Assembly (NCBI GenBank): GCA_039707465.1
Contig: CM077644.1
Coordinates: 199,179,962 to 199,243,961, forward strand
DNA length: 64,000 bases
Direction: 5' to 3'
From: Rhabdophis nuchalis
Lineage: Eukaryota; Chordata; Lepidosauria; Squamata; Natricidae
In this document: in pieces, positions 42,143-54,669 of the stretch
Position numbering within the stretch: the stretch's first letter is position 1
Layout of the letters: every line of letters begins with the position of its first letter
Notes under the pieces: generated by a model
Seen by the model: only the letters and a program-made list of their open reading frames with translations
Told to the model about the DNA's origin: nothing
Database searches by the model: none
Position numbers and translations under genes: made by a program

Positions 42143-42358
42143 ATTACTCTAAAAATAAGACTTTCCTGGACAATAGGTCCAATTGGGCTTTTGAGCAGAT
42201 GTGCTAAAATAAGCCCTCCCCAAAAATATTGCAACACAGCAGCAGCCATAAGGTGACCACACTCGCTGTCTCCAGCACCTCAAAAATAATAAGACACCCC
42301 CCAAAATAAGGCCAAGCACTTATTTTGGGGGTCAAAATGTCTTATTTCTGGGGAAACA
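42143..42358. mobile_element. TA-type MITE, family F, diverged
   Basis: Contains the family F interior ('ataagcc...', 'gcaacacagcagcagccata', 'caagcacttattttgggggtcaaaa'); compare 47083-47332 and 49220-49470. Ends are eroded. Confidence 0.75.
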
Positions 42359-43399
42359 CCTGTCTATGTGCAATAAGTCATGTAATTTTACTTACAGTAT
42401 TACATTATTTTAACAACTACTTTCTCCTCTTAGTTTGTTTAAATCAACTTCCAAAGTGTTTTCCAAAATGTTCTTTCTTCTGTGATTTAGAAAGAAAGCA
42501 TAACGTGACATGTTCTGGTGTCATATATATTGTAGGACTGAGAACCTTGAATTCAGTAGAAATACATGTGAATTTACTGAATTTCTTTTTTATAAACGAA
42601 ACATCTTCAACAACAGCAACTATATTGTAGGGATGTTGTATGCAGAAGTGCTGCTTAGCAACCACTTGTAACTGGGAATATCTGTCCTGCTCTATTAAGA
42701 AAATAAGGCTGTTTTAAACAACAGCAACTATAATTATATAGAGCATCATGAAAAGAACTAACCTTCATATGACTGATATTTTTGTATGCCACCATACTAA
42801 TTAGGAGTGAGCAGAATTTCTCTTCTATTTGGACTACAATCAATAGTTAATCTCATTTCCCTCCATGCATTTTACATAGAGGTTTCTAGTGTAGTTAGGC
42901 AGGATGAGACTTAATCTCCTACAGAGGCGATTCAATATATCTGATTAGACTGATTGCACTAAACTGTTAGGAAAAGCTGATGTGGAGGGATGACCTATAT
43001 TTTAAGGAGTGTTTGTATCTGTGAGTGCTTTCTACTTGAAATTTCTCATTAAGCACCATCAGTATCATAAATCTCAGCTCATATTTTATAACCAAGAAGA
43101 AAGCAATACAATATTTGTTTTTAATTTTCTTTTGCTGTGGACAATTTATTTGTTTTGCTATTTAAGAGCTTTCTTTTAAAATACAGGATTTTTTAAAACT
43201 TTAATTCATTAAATAAGCAATAACCACATTCCAATGTTTTCTAACATTTCTATATGGTGCGATCTGTTTAGCATCTCTTGAATGTCAAATAGATTAAATA
43301 TATGTAAATTAAGAGCTGGACTCTTTAACTTCTCAGGATACATATTATTATAAAATTTCAGGGGTGTTAACGCACTACTACTTTGATAATAAATATATG

Positions 43400-43625
43400 G
43401 ATTATTTACAAATAAGATAGTGGTTAAGACTTCAGGATAGAAAGAAGGAGACCAAGTTCTAGTCCCAGCTGGCTGGGTAATTTTGGACCAGTCACTCTTT
43501 CTCAATCCAATATTAATTTACAGTACAGGGTTGTTGTTGTGGGGAAAACAAGAGGAAGAAAGAGTATTAGTATACTTTATATATTTTATAAAAAAAATAA
43601 TAAAGATAGGTAATAAATAAATAAA
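43400..43625 (+). mobile_element. tRNA-derived SINE
   Basis: Starts in the A-box side ('gatagtggttaagac'), B-box-like 'aagttctagtcccag', then 'ccagtcactctttctcaat', 'gggttgttgttgtgggg' and an AAATA tail. Slightly diverged relative to 35318-35552. Confidence 0.78.
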
Positions 43626-44320
43626 ATGCACAACATTAATATTTCCATAGCTCTTTGGCAACTTTTCACATCCTAATTTTGACACAAATTTACTAACTTA
43701 GTTTCCACCTTTAGCCACTGAGGGATAAGGGGCCAAATGATGAATAATTTTTGTTTTTCATCTTCAACCCAAAATATTCATTGAGACTCAAGAATCAGGA
43801 GTCAAAAATTCTTAAAATAGAAAGGATTCTATGAACTACTGACCAGCTGCAAATTCATAGGACTATGTATGATAACCTAGTTTTAATAAATGGGAAAGTT
43901 TGCTTCTTAATGCTTCACCGTTTTGTATTGTTTCGACTGGTCCTAATAAAGGGATATATCCATTATATCTTTTGATTTATTTTATTATTTTTAAAGCATA
44001 CCAAGGCTAATTCTTTTCCCATTTCTTTCTTTCTAAATTAAATGCCGTGGTTCTAGTCTAGGTTTCTCTTCAAGTGCATTGATAAGTTTAGACAATCTAA
44101 TGTTTTGCTGCATAGTTTTGTTGTTGTTCAGTCACAGCGGACTCTTTGCAATCCCAGGGTGCTACAAGTGAAGTAAGTGAATCCTTTGGGTGCATTCGGA
44201 TAAATATATTAACATACGGGTCTGCCAGTTGGCCTGGGCACCAAATGGGGGAATTCCACACTGGAGGTGGCTGCTAGATTGATGGCAAACTCCATTTCCC
44301 CTTCCCCCACTCTCTGCTCT

Positions 44321-44373
44321 CCATCCATCCATCCATCCATCCATCCATCCATCCATCCATCCATCCATCCATC
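44321..44373. repeat. (CCAT)13 microsatellite
   Basis: Uninterrupted CCAT/ATGG tetranucleotide run. Confidence 0.96.
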
Positions 44374-44468
44374 ATTTTGGTTAACATGTTGATGTATTGT
44401 ATTGTTACTGTGTTCATTGTTTATTTTATTGTTGTATTATTTTACTTCTGTTTGTATTCCTTTCAATT

Positions 44469-44540
44469 TTCTTCCTTTTTAATATTGTAAACTGCCTACA
44501 GTAGCCCATGGTGCTACAGGCAGCAAATTTAATAAATACA
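44469..44540 (+). mobile_element. Probable LINE 3' end, diverged
   Basis: 'ttgtaaactgcctacagtagcc...' and 'gcagcaaatttaataaata' follow the shape of the L2/CR1-like 3' end but are weakly conserved. Confidence 0.4.
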
Positions 44541-44762
44541 TAATTTTGCTTAACTTAGTAGTACACGAGATATAGGAGCCCTTTGCCTACACATGTTGCC
44601 CCATCCAGTCTAATTGTTCTAATTTCTAATATTTTCAACTTCCAGGCAAAGAGTGCAAAAGTCCAAGTGAAGGAAAAAGCACAAAACCCAGCGAGGAGAA
44701 CATTGGTCCACTGACCCTGTACTATATTACAGTAATAAAACACTACGAGCAACCATCTAAAG

Positions 44763-44897
44763 CAGGGGTCTCCAACCTTTGCAACTTTAAGTCTGAAGGA
44801 CTTCAGCTCCCAGATTTCTCCAGCCAGCTTTGCTGGCTGGAGAAGTCTGGGAGCTGAAGTCCTTCAGACTTAAAGTTGCAAAGGTTGGAGACCCCTG
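44763..44897. mobile_element. Palindromic hAT-like MITE, family B, perfect target duplication
   Basis: CAGGGGTCTCCAACCTTTGC... to ...GCAAAGGTTGGAGACCCCTG, 135 bp and almost fully palindromic. Both flanks are atctaaag (44755-44762, 44898-44905). Confidence 0.94.
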
Positions 44898-44905
44898 ATC
44901 TAAAG

Positions 44906-47080
44906 TATAAGTTGACAGCAGCAAGGGATTGTTTCCAATATCATGTTGTGCCCCATAACCCTTCAAAATTGTTTTGCTATAATTGTTTATGGAACATAAG
45001 GGAGCAATGATTATATATAGGAAGTGATGATTATTGGATACATTAACTATGCTTTCCTTGATATAATTGGCTAAATCATTACATTCTGAGGGGGGGGAAA
45101 TGCTAAAATGTTAGGACAGCCAACTGCAGCAATGAATATAAGTAATAAATCTTGCAGTCATTGAACTAAGGAAGAGTTGTATTTTATAATTAAAAGGTGG
45201 CTACCACAGAGCAATCATAACGAGTAGTAATTATTCAATTCAATACACACATTTCTGAATTAAAATTTAAAAGGCTACTTACAGAGTAATGAGACTTAAT
45301 TGTGATTAACATCTTTACTTGTGTAAATTGTTGTGAATTGCAGATCAACATTGTTGTGAAAGAGAAAAGAGCAAGGGAAATTATGAAAAGCAGAAAGATG
45401 GCATGGCTTTTAAAATGACCAGAGATAATAAAACTTGAAATATGAATCCTATTCTCTGCTTATATTTTTTTCAAAAGATCATGTAGATACAGAATAGCTA
45501 GCAACGAACCCAATCCATTTATCTGCAGCAAAGGAAGAAAAAGCAAATTGGGTGATTCCAGTGACTTGCTGGACATATCACTTAGCAGCATCAGAAAGCA
45601 ATGAAACAGGCAGAGCCCATTTCAAGCTGAGACTAGGCCAAACCATTTTCTATCTTTAGCTCTTTATTTACCTCAGCACCAACTCACATTTAAGATGTGG
45701 AGTTATGTGGCATGGCAGCTAAACCTAATTAGTAAGTTTCTGTAGTTAATTCTGACATAAATATAGAAAGAGAGAATGCGACTTTCATGAGACCTGACAT
45801 ACACAGTCTATCAGTGAGAATCCAGGAAATTGACTGCATATTCTGATCAGAAAAACAATGACTAGCTAGATTTCAAAAAACACTACTACAACAATTACCT
45901 TCCTCAAGTCACTTTACTGGGAAGGCTTTTGCTCAAACTGATTCAAAGGGATATTTAACCTCTTCTTGCAAGTTTAATGGAAAATATCACTTTAAAAATT
46001 CAGAATCACTAATCCATCGAAACTAACCTAGAATTGCTTTGATCACTGCACATTTTCTGATCCACCTCCAAATGATTAAAACTGAACTCAGATGTCAGAT
46101 TTTTGACTACTCCTGTGGATAAATAGTCAGCTACTATTAAATGACAATGAGCTTAACTGTATCTGGGCACAGTTGAGAGTTTTCTGCTGCTCGGTTGTTT
46201 ACAGAAGTCTATAGAACTCAAGCCTAGTTTCTCAACTGGTATCATCCATGGCATACTCTTAAATAAGAAAGTATTATGTCAGTGAGAAGATGCATTCAGA
46301 CAACTGGAGCTGTTATAAAAAGCGGAGAAAGTTGAATAATCTCTTTAGTTCCATTGTTGTAGCTATTCTATTGTGTCCAATTCCTCTTCCAGAGGATTTC
46401 TAAAATGTAAATCTCAGCTGCTTCCTCTTGACGGCCTTTAGAAATAACACTTAGCACAGATGTACATGTTCTTTTACTTTAATGAGCTTAAGAACTGTTT
46501 CATATTCTTTTGACAAAGGAAAAGAATCATAATACATTTCAATCAATATTATTTCAAACAATATTACAATTATGATGTTTTTAGGGAATTCAATTTTCTA
46601 CCATTGAGGCAGAGTAGAAAGATGTAAGGAAAACAAGCAAAAGAAATCCCATTGATGATATCTAAATGCCTTCTCAAATCCTGCTCTCGTGCATTTCATT
46701 ATCAGCATCTTTAAGAAGGCTTGCTCTCCTATCCCAATTAACATTCAAACCACTCTAAGATCTTAAGTTTTTCTGTGACTAAGAATGCATAGAGTTGTTG
46801 ATTTAGTCATTAGCTGCTAGATATGAATAAGTTCATTACACTTAAACAAAATACGAATGAAAACTGCTAAGATGTTAAGTAACACTGAGTTTATCTTTCA
46901 AAATAATATATGCGTGCTGTTATTTTTTTTAACATTTCCTTGTTCTGAACTACGAAATTGTGTCAAAGTTCTTTTCTTAAACCTGTAATTCAGGGAGACA
47001 AGCAATTTACTTTGCCCTTTAGAGTCATAACACATGCAAACTGCTTTAGGAGATATTTAAAACATCCTGCAGCATACAGA
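44906..47080. other. Intergenic, no gene or repeat recognised
   Basis: A 2.2-kb stretch unusually free of recognisable elements for this window. No exon with good borders or long frame was seen. Confidence 0.5.
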
Positions 47081-47082
47081 TA

Positions 47083-47332
47083 CTGTTTCCCTGAAAATAA
47101 GACCTCCTTGAATAATAAGCCCAATTGGGCTTTTGAGCACATGCGCTAAAATAAGCCCTCCCTGAAAATAAGACCTCCTTGAAAATATTGCAACACAGAA
47201 GCAACCATGAGGTGACCATGCTCACCACCTCCTGCACCTCAAAAATAATAAGACTACCCCCAAATAAGGCCAAGTGCTTATTTTGGGGGTCAAAAGAAAA
47301 TAAGACCCTCTCTTATTTTCAGGGAAAAATAG
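47083..47332. mobile_element. TA-type MITE, family F
   Basis: Left CTGTTTCCCTGAAAATAAGA and right TCTTATTTTCAGGGAAAAAT are inverted repeats bordered by TA (47081-47082, 47333-47334), as in Tc1/mariner insertions. Same family as 49220-49470. Confidence 0.85.
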
Positions 47333-47424
47333 TAGAAGTATACAAATTGAAAATTAAGGGTAGATAATCTACTTGTGCAGAAATAAATTTTAAGTAAATA
47401 AAATGCTGGAGTCTTGTTGTAATC

Positions 47425-47555
47425 CACGGGTGTCAAACTCGTGGCGTTCTGCTGTCATAAGACATTTTGCAACATTTTCCCCAGAGCTGGGTGGGCATGA
47501 CCTAAACATGATGCATGATGTATCTGGTCCATGGGCTGCCAGTTTGACACCCCTA
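47425..47555. mobile_element. hAT-like MITE, family C, perfect target duplication
   Basis: CACGGGTGTCAAACTCGTGG...CAGTTTGACACCCCTA with ttgtaatc on both sides (47417-47424, 47556-47563). Confidence 0.92.
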
Positions 47556-47599
47556 TTGTAATCTCATGTGGATATATAAAATTAATGTTTTTTAAGCTT

Positions 47600-47690
47600 G
47601 GCAACTTTAAGGTACGTGGACATGCTGGCTGGGGAATACTGGGAATTGAAGTCTACACATCTTAAAGTTACCAAGTCTAGGAAAATGGTT
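47600..47690. mobile_element. Diverged palindromic MITE, family B
   Basis: 'ggcaactttaaggtacgtgg' and 'tacacatcttaaagttacca' are opposing arms around 'gctggctggggaatactggg'. Ends eroded. Confidence 0.6.
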
Positions 47691-47807
47691 AACACATGAA
47701 CTGCAATTAACTTCTCAGTAACAGTTTATCAGTTTGACTGTTAGAAAGATACACAGGTAGCCATCCAACCCCCATTCCTTTTATATACTCTTCCATTAGG
47801 ATAGACC

Positions 47808-47957
47808 CAGTGGTGGGTTTCTGCAAGCTCGCACCTACTCGCGAGAGCCGGTTGGTGAATTTTAGAGAACCGGTGAGAGGGGGTTCCACCAGTGTACCTG
47901 GAAGTAAATCTGGCCTGCCGCTGCCAGTGACCCAATGGGAAGGAAAGGAAGGAAGAA

Positions 47958-48020
<63 letters not shown>

Positions 48021-48196
48021 GACTTATTATCACATTGAGTCCAAAATTTTGGTTGCTAAGCAAGAGCGTTGTTAAATGAGTTTCACCACATTTTAAAAGG
48101 TGGCCACTCCCACCCTGTCACATGATTGCCAAGCCATGCCCACAAAATAGGCCACACCTACAGAGTAGGTTCTAAAAAATTTGAAACCCACCACTG
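47808..48196. mobile_element. hAT-like MITE, family A, with an internal (GAAA)n tract
   Basis: CAGTGGTGGGTTTCTGCAAG...TGAAACCCACCACTG with perfect flanks gatagacc (47800-47807, 48197-48204). The (GAAA)n run at 47950-48019 lies inside and enlarges it. Confidence 0.93.
47950..48019. repeat. (GAAA)n microsatellite
   Basis: About seventeen GAAA units inside the MITE; lysine/glutamate-rich frames here are artefacts. Confidence 0.95.
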
Positions 48197-48204
48197 GATA
48201 GACC

Positions 48205-49060
48205 CCTGGAGCAGTGTTATGTAGAGCAGAAATAATCACTTGGTTTGGATATAGCAGTGTTTTTCAACCTTGGCGACTTGGTGAACCTGAAACCCCAATG
48301 GACCAACTCCCTTTCTGGAGAAGAAGAAAGCCATTTGCCCCACCGCATCAGTTAAGACTGCTACTAACAAAAAGTTTCTTTTTTGTATCAGACCATACTT
48401 GGTATTGTTCTGCCTTGAATATATCTAATTAGAACTGATTTAATAGGATTTGAAGGCTCAGATTACATAAGAGATGGAGAACCTAATATTCTATGATTCA
48501 TCAAATCCCATTAGATCAGCTGTAATTGGATATATTCCAGGTAAAGCAATATGAAATGTGGTCTGCTATTAAAGCTGAAAGTTGTGCCTTCTAATGGGAT
48601 AAATGGGGGTGGGGGAGAAACATTAAACATGATAAATAATTAACATTTTGATTTGAAAAACCATTTAGTTTTAGTCCTGGCTCCTCATTTTTTGGAAGGC
48701 AGCTGCTGATTCTAAGTTTAAAGTTGGTCCCTTGGCTCAAAAAAGGTTGTGCATCATTATGCTAAATACAGTTGTTCTGATTCTGAAAATGATCCAGACC
48801 TTGGGCAAGCACAGCATGTCTGTTACTATTCATTAAAAAAAGTCTTCATATTTTAGATGTCTGCAAAAACCTGGGCAGAAAAGATGTGGTTGCTTTTAGG
48901 AGTCAATTTATTAACATTACTGGGAATTTCAAAGCAGCCACATTTTTTTCCTGGGTAACAGAAATTCTCCCAGGCTCTGGTAGTTGGAGCCCCTTCTAAG
49001 TTCTGTTGTTTATTTATTTTTTAAATCTCATCTTTAAAGAACTAAAGGTGGCAAACATAC
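48205..49060. other. Intergenic, no gene seen
   Basis: Only a possible family B fragment at about 48254-48290 ('cagtgtttttcaaccttggc'). No gene recognised. Confidence 0.4.
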
Positions 49061-49079
49061 CTGATACTCGTTCCTCCTC

Positions 49080-49195
49080 CTATTTTCCTATTTGGACAAA
49101 GAAAGAATGACTGGTCCAAAGTCACCCAACCACATTTATGCCTAAAGTGAGACTAGAACTCACAATCTCCTTGTAAGACTAAACTGGTTAAAGGT
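49080..49195 (-). mobile_element. tRNA-derived SINE fragment, reversed
   Basis: The complement contains the SINE head and B-box side ('ggagattgtgagttctagtc') and 'ggttgggtgactttgga'. Truncated at both ends. Confidence 0.65.
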
Positions 49196-49219
49196 CATTT
49201 TGTTATTTAGCCTTATCTA

Positions 49220-49470
49220 CCCTGTTTCCCTGAAAATAAGATCTCCCCGGATGATAAGGCCAATCAGGCTTTTGAGCGCATGTGCTAAAATAAGCCCTCC
49301 CCTGAAAATAAGCCCTCCCTGAAAATATTGCAACACAGCAGCAGCCATGAGGTGACTCTGCTCACCGCCTCCTGCACCTCAAAAATAAGATCTCCCCAAA
49401 AATAAGGCCAAGTGCTTATTTCGGGAGTCAAAAGAAAATAAGACCCTGTCTTATTTTCAGGGAAACATGG
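49220..49470. mobile_element. TA-type MITE, family F
   Basis: CCTGTTTCCCTGAAAATAAG...CTTATTTTCAGGGAAACATGG with TA on both sides (49218-49219, 49471-49472). Best preserved of the three family F copies. Confidence 0.88.
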
Positions 49471-49660
49471 TATTTTTATTGGGGGTTTTAATAGCATACT
49501 TTGCATTTACATTGTGCACCACCCAAAGTCATTTTGAGTTGAGAAGTAACTAAATCAAATAAATTATATTAAAATTAAATTGAACTGTGTTGGTCTATCT
49601 GCTTTACTGAGAAGCAGGCATGTTAGACAGATTCATGTAAAGGTGATGCAAGGATTCTAT

Positions 49661-49678
49661 GCCTGTGTGATATTCTTT
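49661..49678. repeat. Target-site duplication of HCCS pseudogene, left copy
   Basis: gcctgtgtgatattcttt matches the right copy at 17 of 18 positions. Confidence 0.88.
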
Positions 49679-50647
49679 CCCCCCCCCCACCCCCATTGGT
49701 AACATAAACTTTATTAAAGTTTACTGTCAGAATAACACTAGATTGAAATAATATAGTCCTGTTCACACCGTATAAAATCAATTATGAAGTCCAGCACCAC
49801 CAAGCCACCTTCATCCTGTCCCACACAGCAGTCAGGGAGTCAAAAGCAGGACGAACATCCAAAATGGTAAACTGATAGTTCTTATCTACATTTTCTCCAT
49901 CATAATAATCAATAACATATCGGACTTGTGTTCCACAGCAGTCAACAATCCAATCGTGTCTATCAAAAGGAAGTTCATAACTCATCCAGGATCGTATTCT
50001 AGCTCTTGGAGAACATTCCTTAGCTTTACTTCCAAATTGTACAAGTGTTGGTCCACATGGACAGTCCCTAAGATGAAGTAATTCCCATTTTAAAATTTCT
50101 TTCCAAGTCTGTTCATTGTTCCATTATGAATTTTGATAATATTAGACATATCTTCTGGGTTCATGCCATCATCTTTTCATCTCCAGCCTTTTCTAAGCAT
50201 TGCATTCCAAAACATCTGTTCTGAGGGATAAACCCATTTTTGTTCTGAATAAGCTCTAGGAATAGTTGATTCTTCTCTTACTGTAGATAATTGAAAAGGT
50301 TTCCCAGGGGATGGTTGTTGATTAGGAGGTGGCATAATATTCCTAGGATCAATCTTTTCTTCTGTAGGAGATTTAGCAGTGCATTGTAAATATTCGTATG
50401 CTCTTTCTTGATGTGCAGGGACAGGTGGGTTCTGCTTCTCACTGGAACTGTCATCGGATTTCTTTGGAGAGGCTTCCACGTTCTTCTGATGCATGGGACA
50501 TTGTGAGATTTCACTTTGAGGCTTCTCTGACACAGTTGTCTGAATTGTAGTTAACGGAGAGGATGCAGATAAACCCATGACAACCTTGACTTTCTGCTTT
50601 ACTTTAAATTACTGGATAGATCATCTCACGCCTCTCGCGAGAAAGGC
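49679..50647 (-). pseudogene. HCCS: Processed pseudogene of HCCS (holocytochrome c synthase, heme lyase)
   Basis: HCCS attaches heme to cytochrome c in the mitochondrial intermembrane space. The minus strand from ATG (50578) to stop (49782) follows the HCCS protein from end to end without introns: MGLSASSP, the CPMH heme-binding motif, PAHQERAYEYLQ, RNIMPPPNQ, LSTVREESTIPRA, KWVYPSEQMFWNAMLRKGW, then [43 protein letters not shown] and VAWW. Two lesions break it: the second W of G-W-x-W is TGA (near 50172), and one base is lost in the H-N-x-N-N segment near 50120, so the ORF resumes in another frame. A possible AATAAA lies at 49708-49713. Absence of introns and an 18-bp target duplication show LINE-mediated retroposition. 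The tail position is G-rich on this strand instead of poly(A). Confidence 0.95.
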
Positions 50648-50665
50648 GCCTGTGTGATAGTCTTT
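50648..50665. repeat. Target-site duplication of HCCS pseudogene, right copy
   Basis: gcctgtgtgatagtcttt; see the left copy at 49661-49678. Confidence 0.88.
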
Positions 50666-51889
50666 GATGTTGTATTATCTCTCCATTCATGTTAGTGTAT
50701 GTATGTGCACATATATGTGCATCTTTTCAATTTAATGTGTTGCATGATGGTATAAATTTTGCAGACATCTATTTTATATAAGTATAAGAAAAAACACCTA
50801 CCTGATAAAATCAATAAAACAGTGGAAGAGTCTCACTACAAAGATCATGAGTGTTCCATCTCTGGAGTTTACAAAGAGGCTGGATACCATCTCTCATAAA
50901 TGGTTTAAATAATTTTCTTATACAATACAGACTTTATATTAGATTATCCTTGTGACCCCTCACAACTCTACAGTCCAATGAGTCTATGAAATAATGCACA
51001 CAACTGATTTTAAATATAACTAATTTTATTTTGTTTCCTTTTTTAACTCTAATTTTTATTAAGAATTTTAAAAACAATAGTTCTTAACTCAACTTGAAGG
51101 CCTTAATACAATGTAGAATACAACTAATGTACCTGAAATAAATTTGTGGCACAGTTTTCTTTTTCATTAGTTTTTAACAACCTTGCCTTATTAAGAATTC
51201 TTGAAAACTCAAAACCTTGCATGTTGTTTTGAACCTTCAGTTGGCCTAACAGATGAATTGTTGAAGTTGTTTACAATTATGATTATTACTATGACTATTA
51301 TTACAGTTCAAAATAGAATTTTATGATTTCATTATTTTTATTACTGTTCAACAGAGAAAATATAGCTATTCACTTCCAAATGAGTTGTAATTTGTACACT
51401 GTATTCTACATTATCGAGACTGCATATTAATCATTAACTGAATTCAAAGTTGGAGTTTTTTTTCTGCCTATGTTCTTTCAAACCAAAACATTTACAAGTC
51501 TAGAACATATTTTCTCTTTGTTAGCTAAGATCCAAATAAGCAGGCTTTCAAAATCAGTCTAAATGTTTCCAAATGGCTCACAAAATTGATTCACATTTTT
51601 TTCCTACAAACTCAAGCTTGGCTCATTTAATCAAAGAAGTGTCTCCAGTGGACTGGGCAAGGAAACCCACAGCTGTTGGGAAGATAGTTCAGTGCTTAGA
51701 GATATGAGAGATGGAGGAAATTGAGCTATGTCTTTCTAACTTCCTCCCCACCCCCAATACCCTCCATTTTCCTTCTTATGGGATCAACACAAATTACTAG
51801 TAGTGTAGCAGCTTCCTTCTGCAGCAGGTCCTCTGGTTTTAAATAGGCTTCTATTGAAGAAATTGATGCTTGTTTAAAACGTTGATGCC
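50666..51889. other. AT-rich intergenic, no gene seen
   Basis: No exon or named repeat was recognised in this 1.2-kb stretch. Confidence 0.45.
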
Positions 51890-51897
51890 ATTCCATG

Positions 51898-52216
51898 CAG
51901 TGGTGAGTTGCTGCTGGTCCTGACCAGTACAGCTGTACTGGTAGTGGCCTGGAGCAGCTGAGAGCATACTAGTATGTTGGCTCGTTTGGTCCACCTGCCC
52001 GCCTGTGCTCTATAGCTGTATTTATGCCAAAAGGTACACTGTGTACGAGTGTACATTGTGCAGAGCTTGCATGCACCCCAACAAGCAGCTGGGTGTCGCA
52101 GGGCTGGTGGATTGCGCATGCATCCGCAGTGCACGTCATGTACAGACAGACCGCGATCAATGTAGCCAAGGTAAGAGGTTTAGGTTTAGGTTTAGGTTTA
52201 GAGCAACCCATCATTG
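51898..52216. mobile_element. hAT-like MITE, family A subtype
   Basis: CAGTGGTGAGTTGCTGCTGG...GAGCAACCCATCATTG; flanks attccatg (51890-51897) and atcccatg (52217-52224) match at 7 of 8. It contains four tandem TTTAGG units near 52176-52200. Confidence 0.78.
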
Positions 52217-52224
52217 ATCCCATG

Positions 52225-53916
52225 GCTGTGTTGTTTAAGATATTTCAGTATTATACCTTTGATAAGACAAGTTTCAGAAACTGAATATGCAAGAAAGGAA
52301 CAGGAAATTATGCCTTCAGTACAACAGAAGCAGGTAGCCTAATATGAAAGAACTATAGTCATATTGGCATAGTAAAAAAAAAACCTGTAGTTCAAACATA
52401 TATGCCCTATTTAAAGAAACAGCCACACCAAGTTTTTTTTTAAGAAACAAGGAATATTATTTAATTCAGTAGTAGCAGTTCAGAAGGGGTTGAAAAGGAT
52501 CACTCTAATTAATGTTTAGAAGATCACTGAAGCAGCAAAAGTGAAGCACTGCTGTAGCTTTTTTTTGGTTAATAGTGCTTGTTAAATTGTTTGTCCAAAA
52601 TATTCCTTTCCCCAGTTTTGAATGTCATTATCTTCAAGCCCAACAGACTCTTCTTTCACTCAAGGGCCTCACCAGCAGCAGCAGTCCCAAACTGGGGACT
52701 CACAAACAAGCAATCACGAATTGCTCCATTACCCACAATATATGCCCAAATTACCCTGTTGGATAATTACTCCCAGTTTAAGAATCACTGTCCAAAAGCT
52801 ATGTAAAAATACTGCACAACTTGACTTTGTAAAACTGCTTTAGCAGGATTAGTCAACTGAATTACCATCTCATTTAACCAGCCTATTGAAACTCTTCACC
52901 TTCCTTGCTATTCTCTTTCCTAGATAATATAGGAACATAAAAAAGTTTCTGCTCTCGGTACAGAGTAGCACGTAGCACAGTATAGATAAGAAATTGCTTA
53001 GTTTGCATTTTTCTAATACAAGTGCTTATCTTATTATGACTTCATCTATATCCAAATACAGAGTTTCCTGTCACGAATAATGGCTCTGTATTTTAATCTC
53101 TTTGTTCCTATAAAGTAGATCTAGTCTGTTTTTAGTGATAGGATGGGTTTTTTCACTTTTGAAGTCTTCCTAATATGTCCCTTATGTAACTTCCAGACTT
53201 TGCAGACCCTTCCAGAATCTGGCTATAAAGCTACGTACATTAATGCAACAGGAAAATGTTGTCTTTTATTTATATATTTTTTTAATCAATTTTAGTTTTT
53301 GTCCTAGCTCAGCCCACTTTTGGGGCATATCAAGAGATCTCTAGGTTTCTACTTAAAACGTAAATGCAACCTTTACCCTGGAAAAAAAAATTATGTACTC
53401 CAGCTGTGGTATCATGTTGAATAGCTTTAAAAACAATGAAACAACATAAAAAGAGTCATATATGTCTACTCAATGAATTGTGTAAGATTCAACACATGCT
53501 TTGAGTCTGAATTTAGTACTAAGTATTAAGAGTTTAGTACTAAGTACTAAGAGTTTCAAGAGAGTGTAGAAGCAAAACACAAAAGCACAACAAATGGATA
53601 CTCATGGCATAAATATTCAATATATTACAGTATATGGCTTAATACTGAGACTGTCGTTCGCAAATAGATTATGCCTGCCTGATTCAGAGTCAAGAAGCAC
53701 CTACGTAAGAGTCCCCATCTGTAAACTGGTGCTGTGGAAGAAGATTCAACTGTGAATAATCTCGATGGGATGTTCTTTCCTATGGGACAGCTTTTTTCCA
53801 AAGAGAATATGCCCTCCCATACTCGGGCTCTTCCTGAAGATAGTAAGAACCTAGCACTTCTGGAGGATCTTTGGTACTTAGTTGTGAAGCCATCAGCACA
53901 TATAGTCTAATGCCAT
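52225..53916. other. Intergenic, no gene seen
   Basis: Short overlapping frames at 52575-52843 share no motif. No exon or RNA gene recognised. Confidence 0.4.
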
Positions 53917-54040
53917 GTTTCTCTATCTCAGCAATGTATATGTGGACTCCAACTCCCACAATTTTCTAACTGGCTCAGAAAGTTTGGAGTTTAAGTTTAA
54001 ACATCTTAAAAGTTGCTGAGTTTTGGAAGTACTGGTCTAA
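53917..54040. mobile_element. Diverged palindromic MITE, family B
   Basis: Left arm 'tgtggactccaactcccaca' and right arm 'tttggagtttaagtttaaac' around a degraded 'ctggctcag' centre. Old copy. Confidence 0.6.
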
Positions 54041-54618
54041 TATATATTTTGGAAACATTCTATTATACTTACTGTTTTGTTATTTTATTATTTTTCAAAT
54101 ATTTGTTAAATATTAACGAATCGCCTAGAGTCCTGCAGGCTGGCAATATCAGAAAAAATCATTATTGAGTTTTCCTTTTAAGTTGAACTAAGGGAGGGAC
54201 AAGTGTTTGTTTCTTTGGCCAATTCACTAGAATATCTTCACATTGTATATATTTGTCATATTTAATTTTTATTAATACTCCTTCCCTGGATTTCCATATT
54301 TTACCAGACTCATCATTGTTCACTCATATCAGCAAATCTTGTATTATTGCTAGAGTTGCATTTCTTGTTTATGATGGCAGCAAAAAATTGTAATAAATTT
54401 CAGATGTTGCAGAAAGTGTAAAAAAAAGGTGTGATTCAGCCAACTGTTTTAATCTGCAAGCAGAAATATCTTGCTATCTTTTTAAAAAAAATACCAGGAA
54501 AATGATATAAAAAAACTTCAAGAATAACCATGGAGCAGCATTTTTTATCTCTGGCTGTGGTAATAAAAGAGATCATTTGAAAGACTGGTGTAAGCACACA
54601 TACTTTTTCCTATAGTCT

Positions 54619-54669
54619 TATGTTTAAGAAGTATTTATATAAAATATGATAATTGCTTGATCAGTTGAC
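54619..54669. repeat. 51-bp direct repeat, copy 1
   Basis: Matches 56194-56244 at 50 of 51 bases (tatgtttaagaagtatttat ... cttgatcagttgac). Confidence 0.95.

Noticed and set aside
41750..42256. Proline/arginine-rich frames of about 115 codons
   Set aside because: They lie in the GC-rich interior of a hAT-like MITE with target duplications.
44321..44373. CRISPR-like or regulatory tandem array
   Set aside because: A plain CCAT microsatellite without spacers.
49782..50578. Functional HCCS gene
   Set aside because: No introns, an in-frame TGA at a conserved tryptophan, a one-base loss and flanking target duplications show a processed pseudogene.
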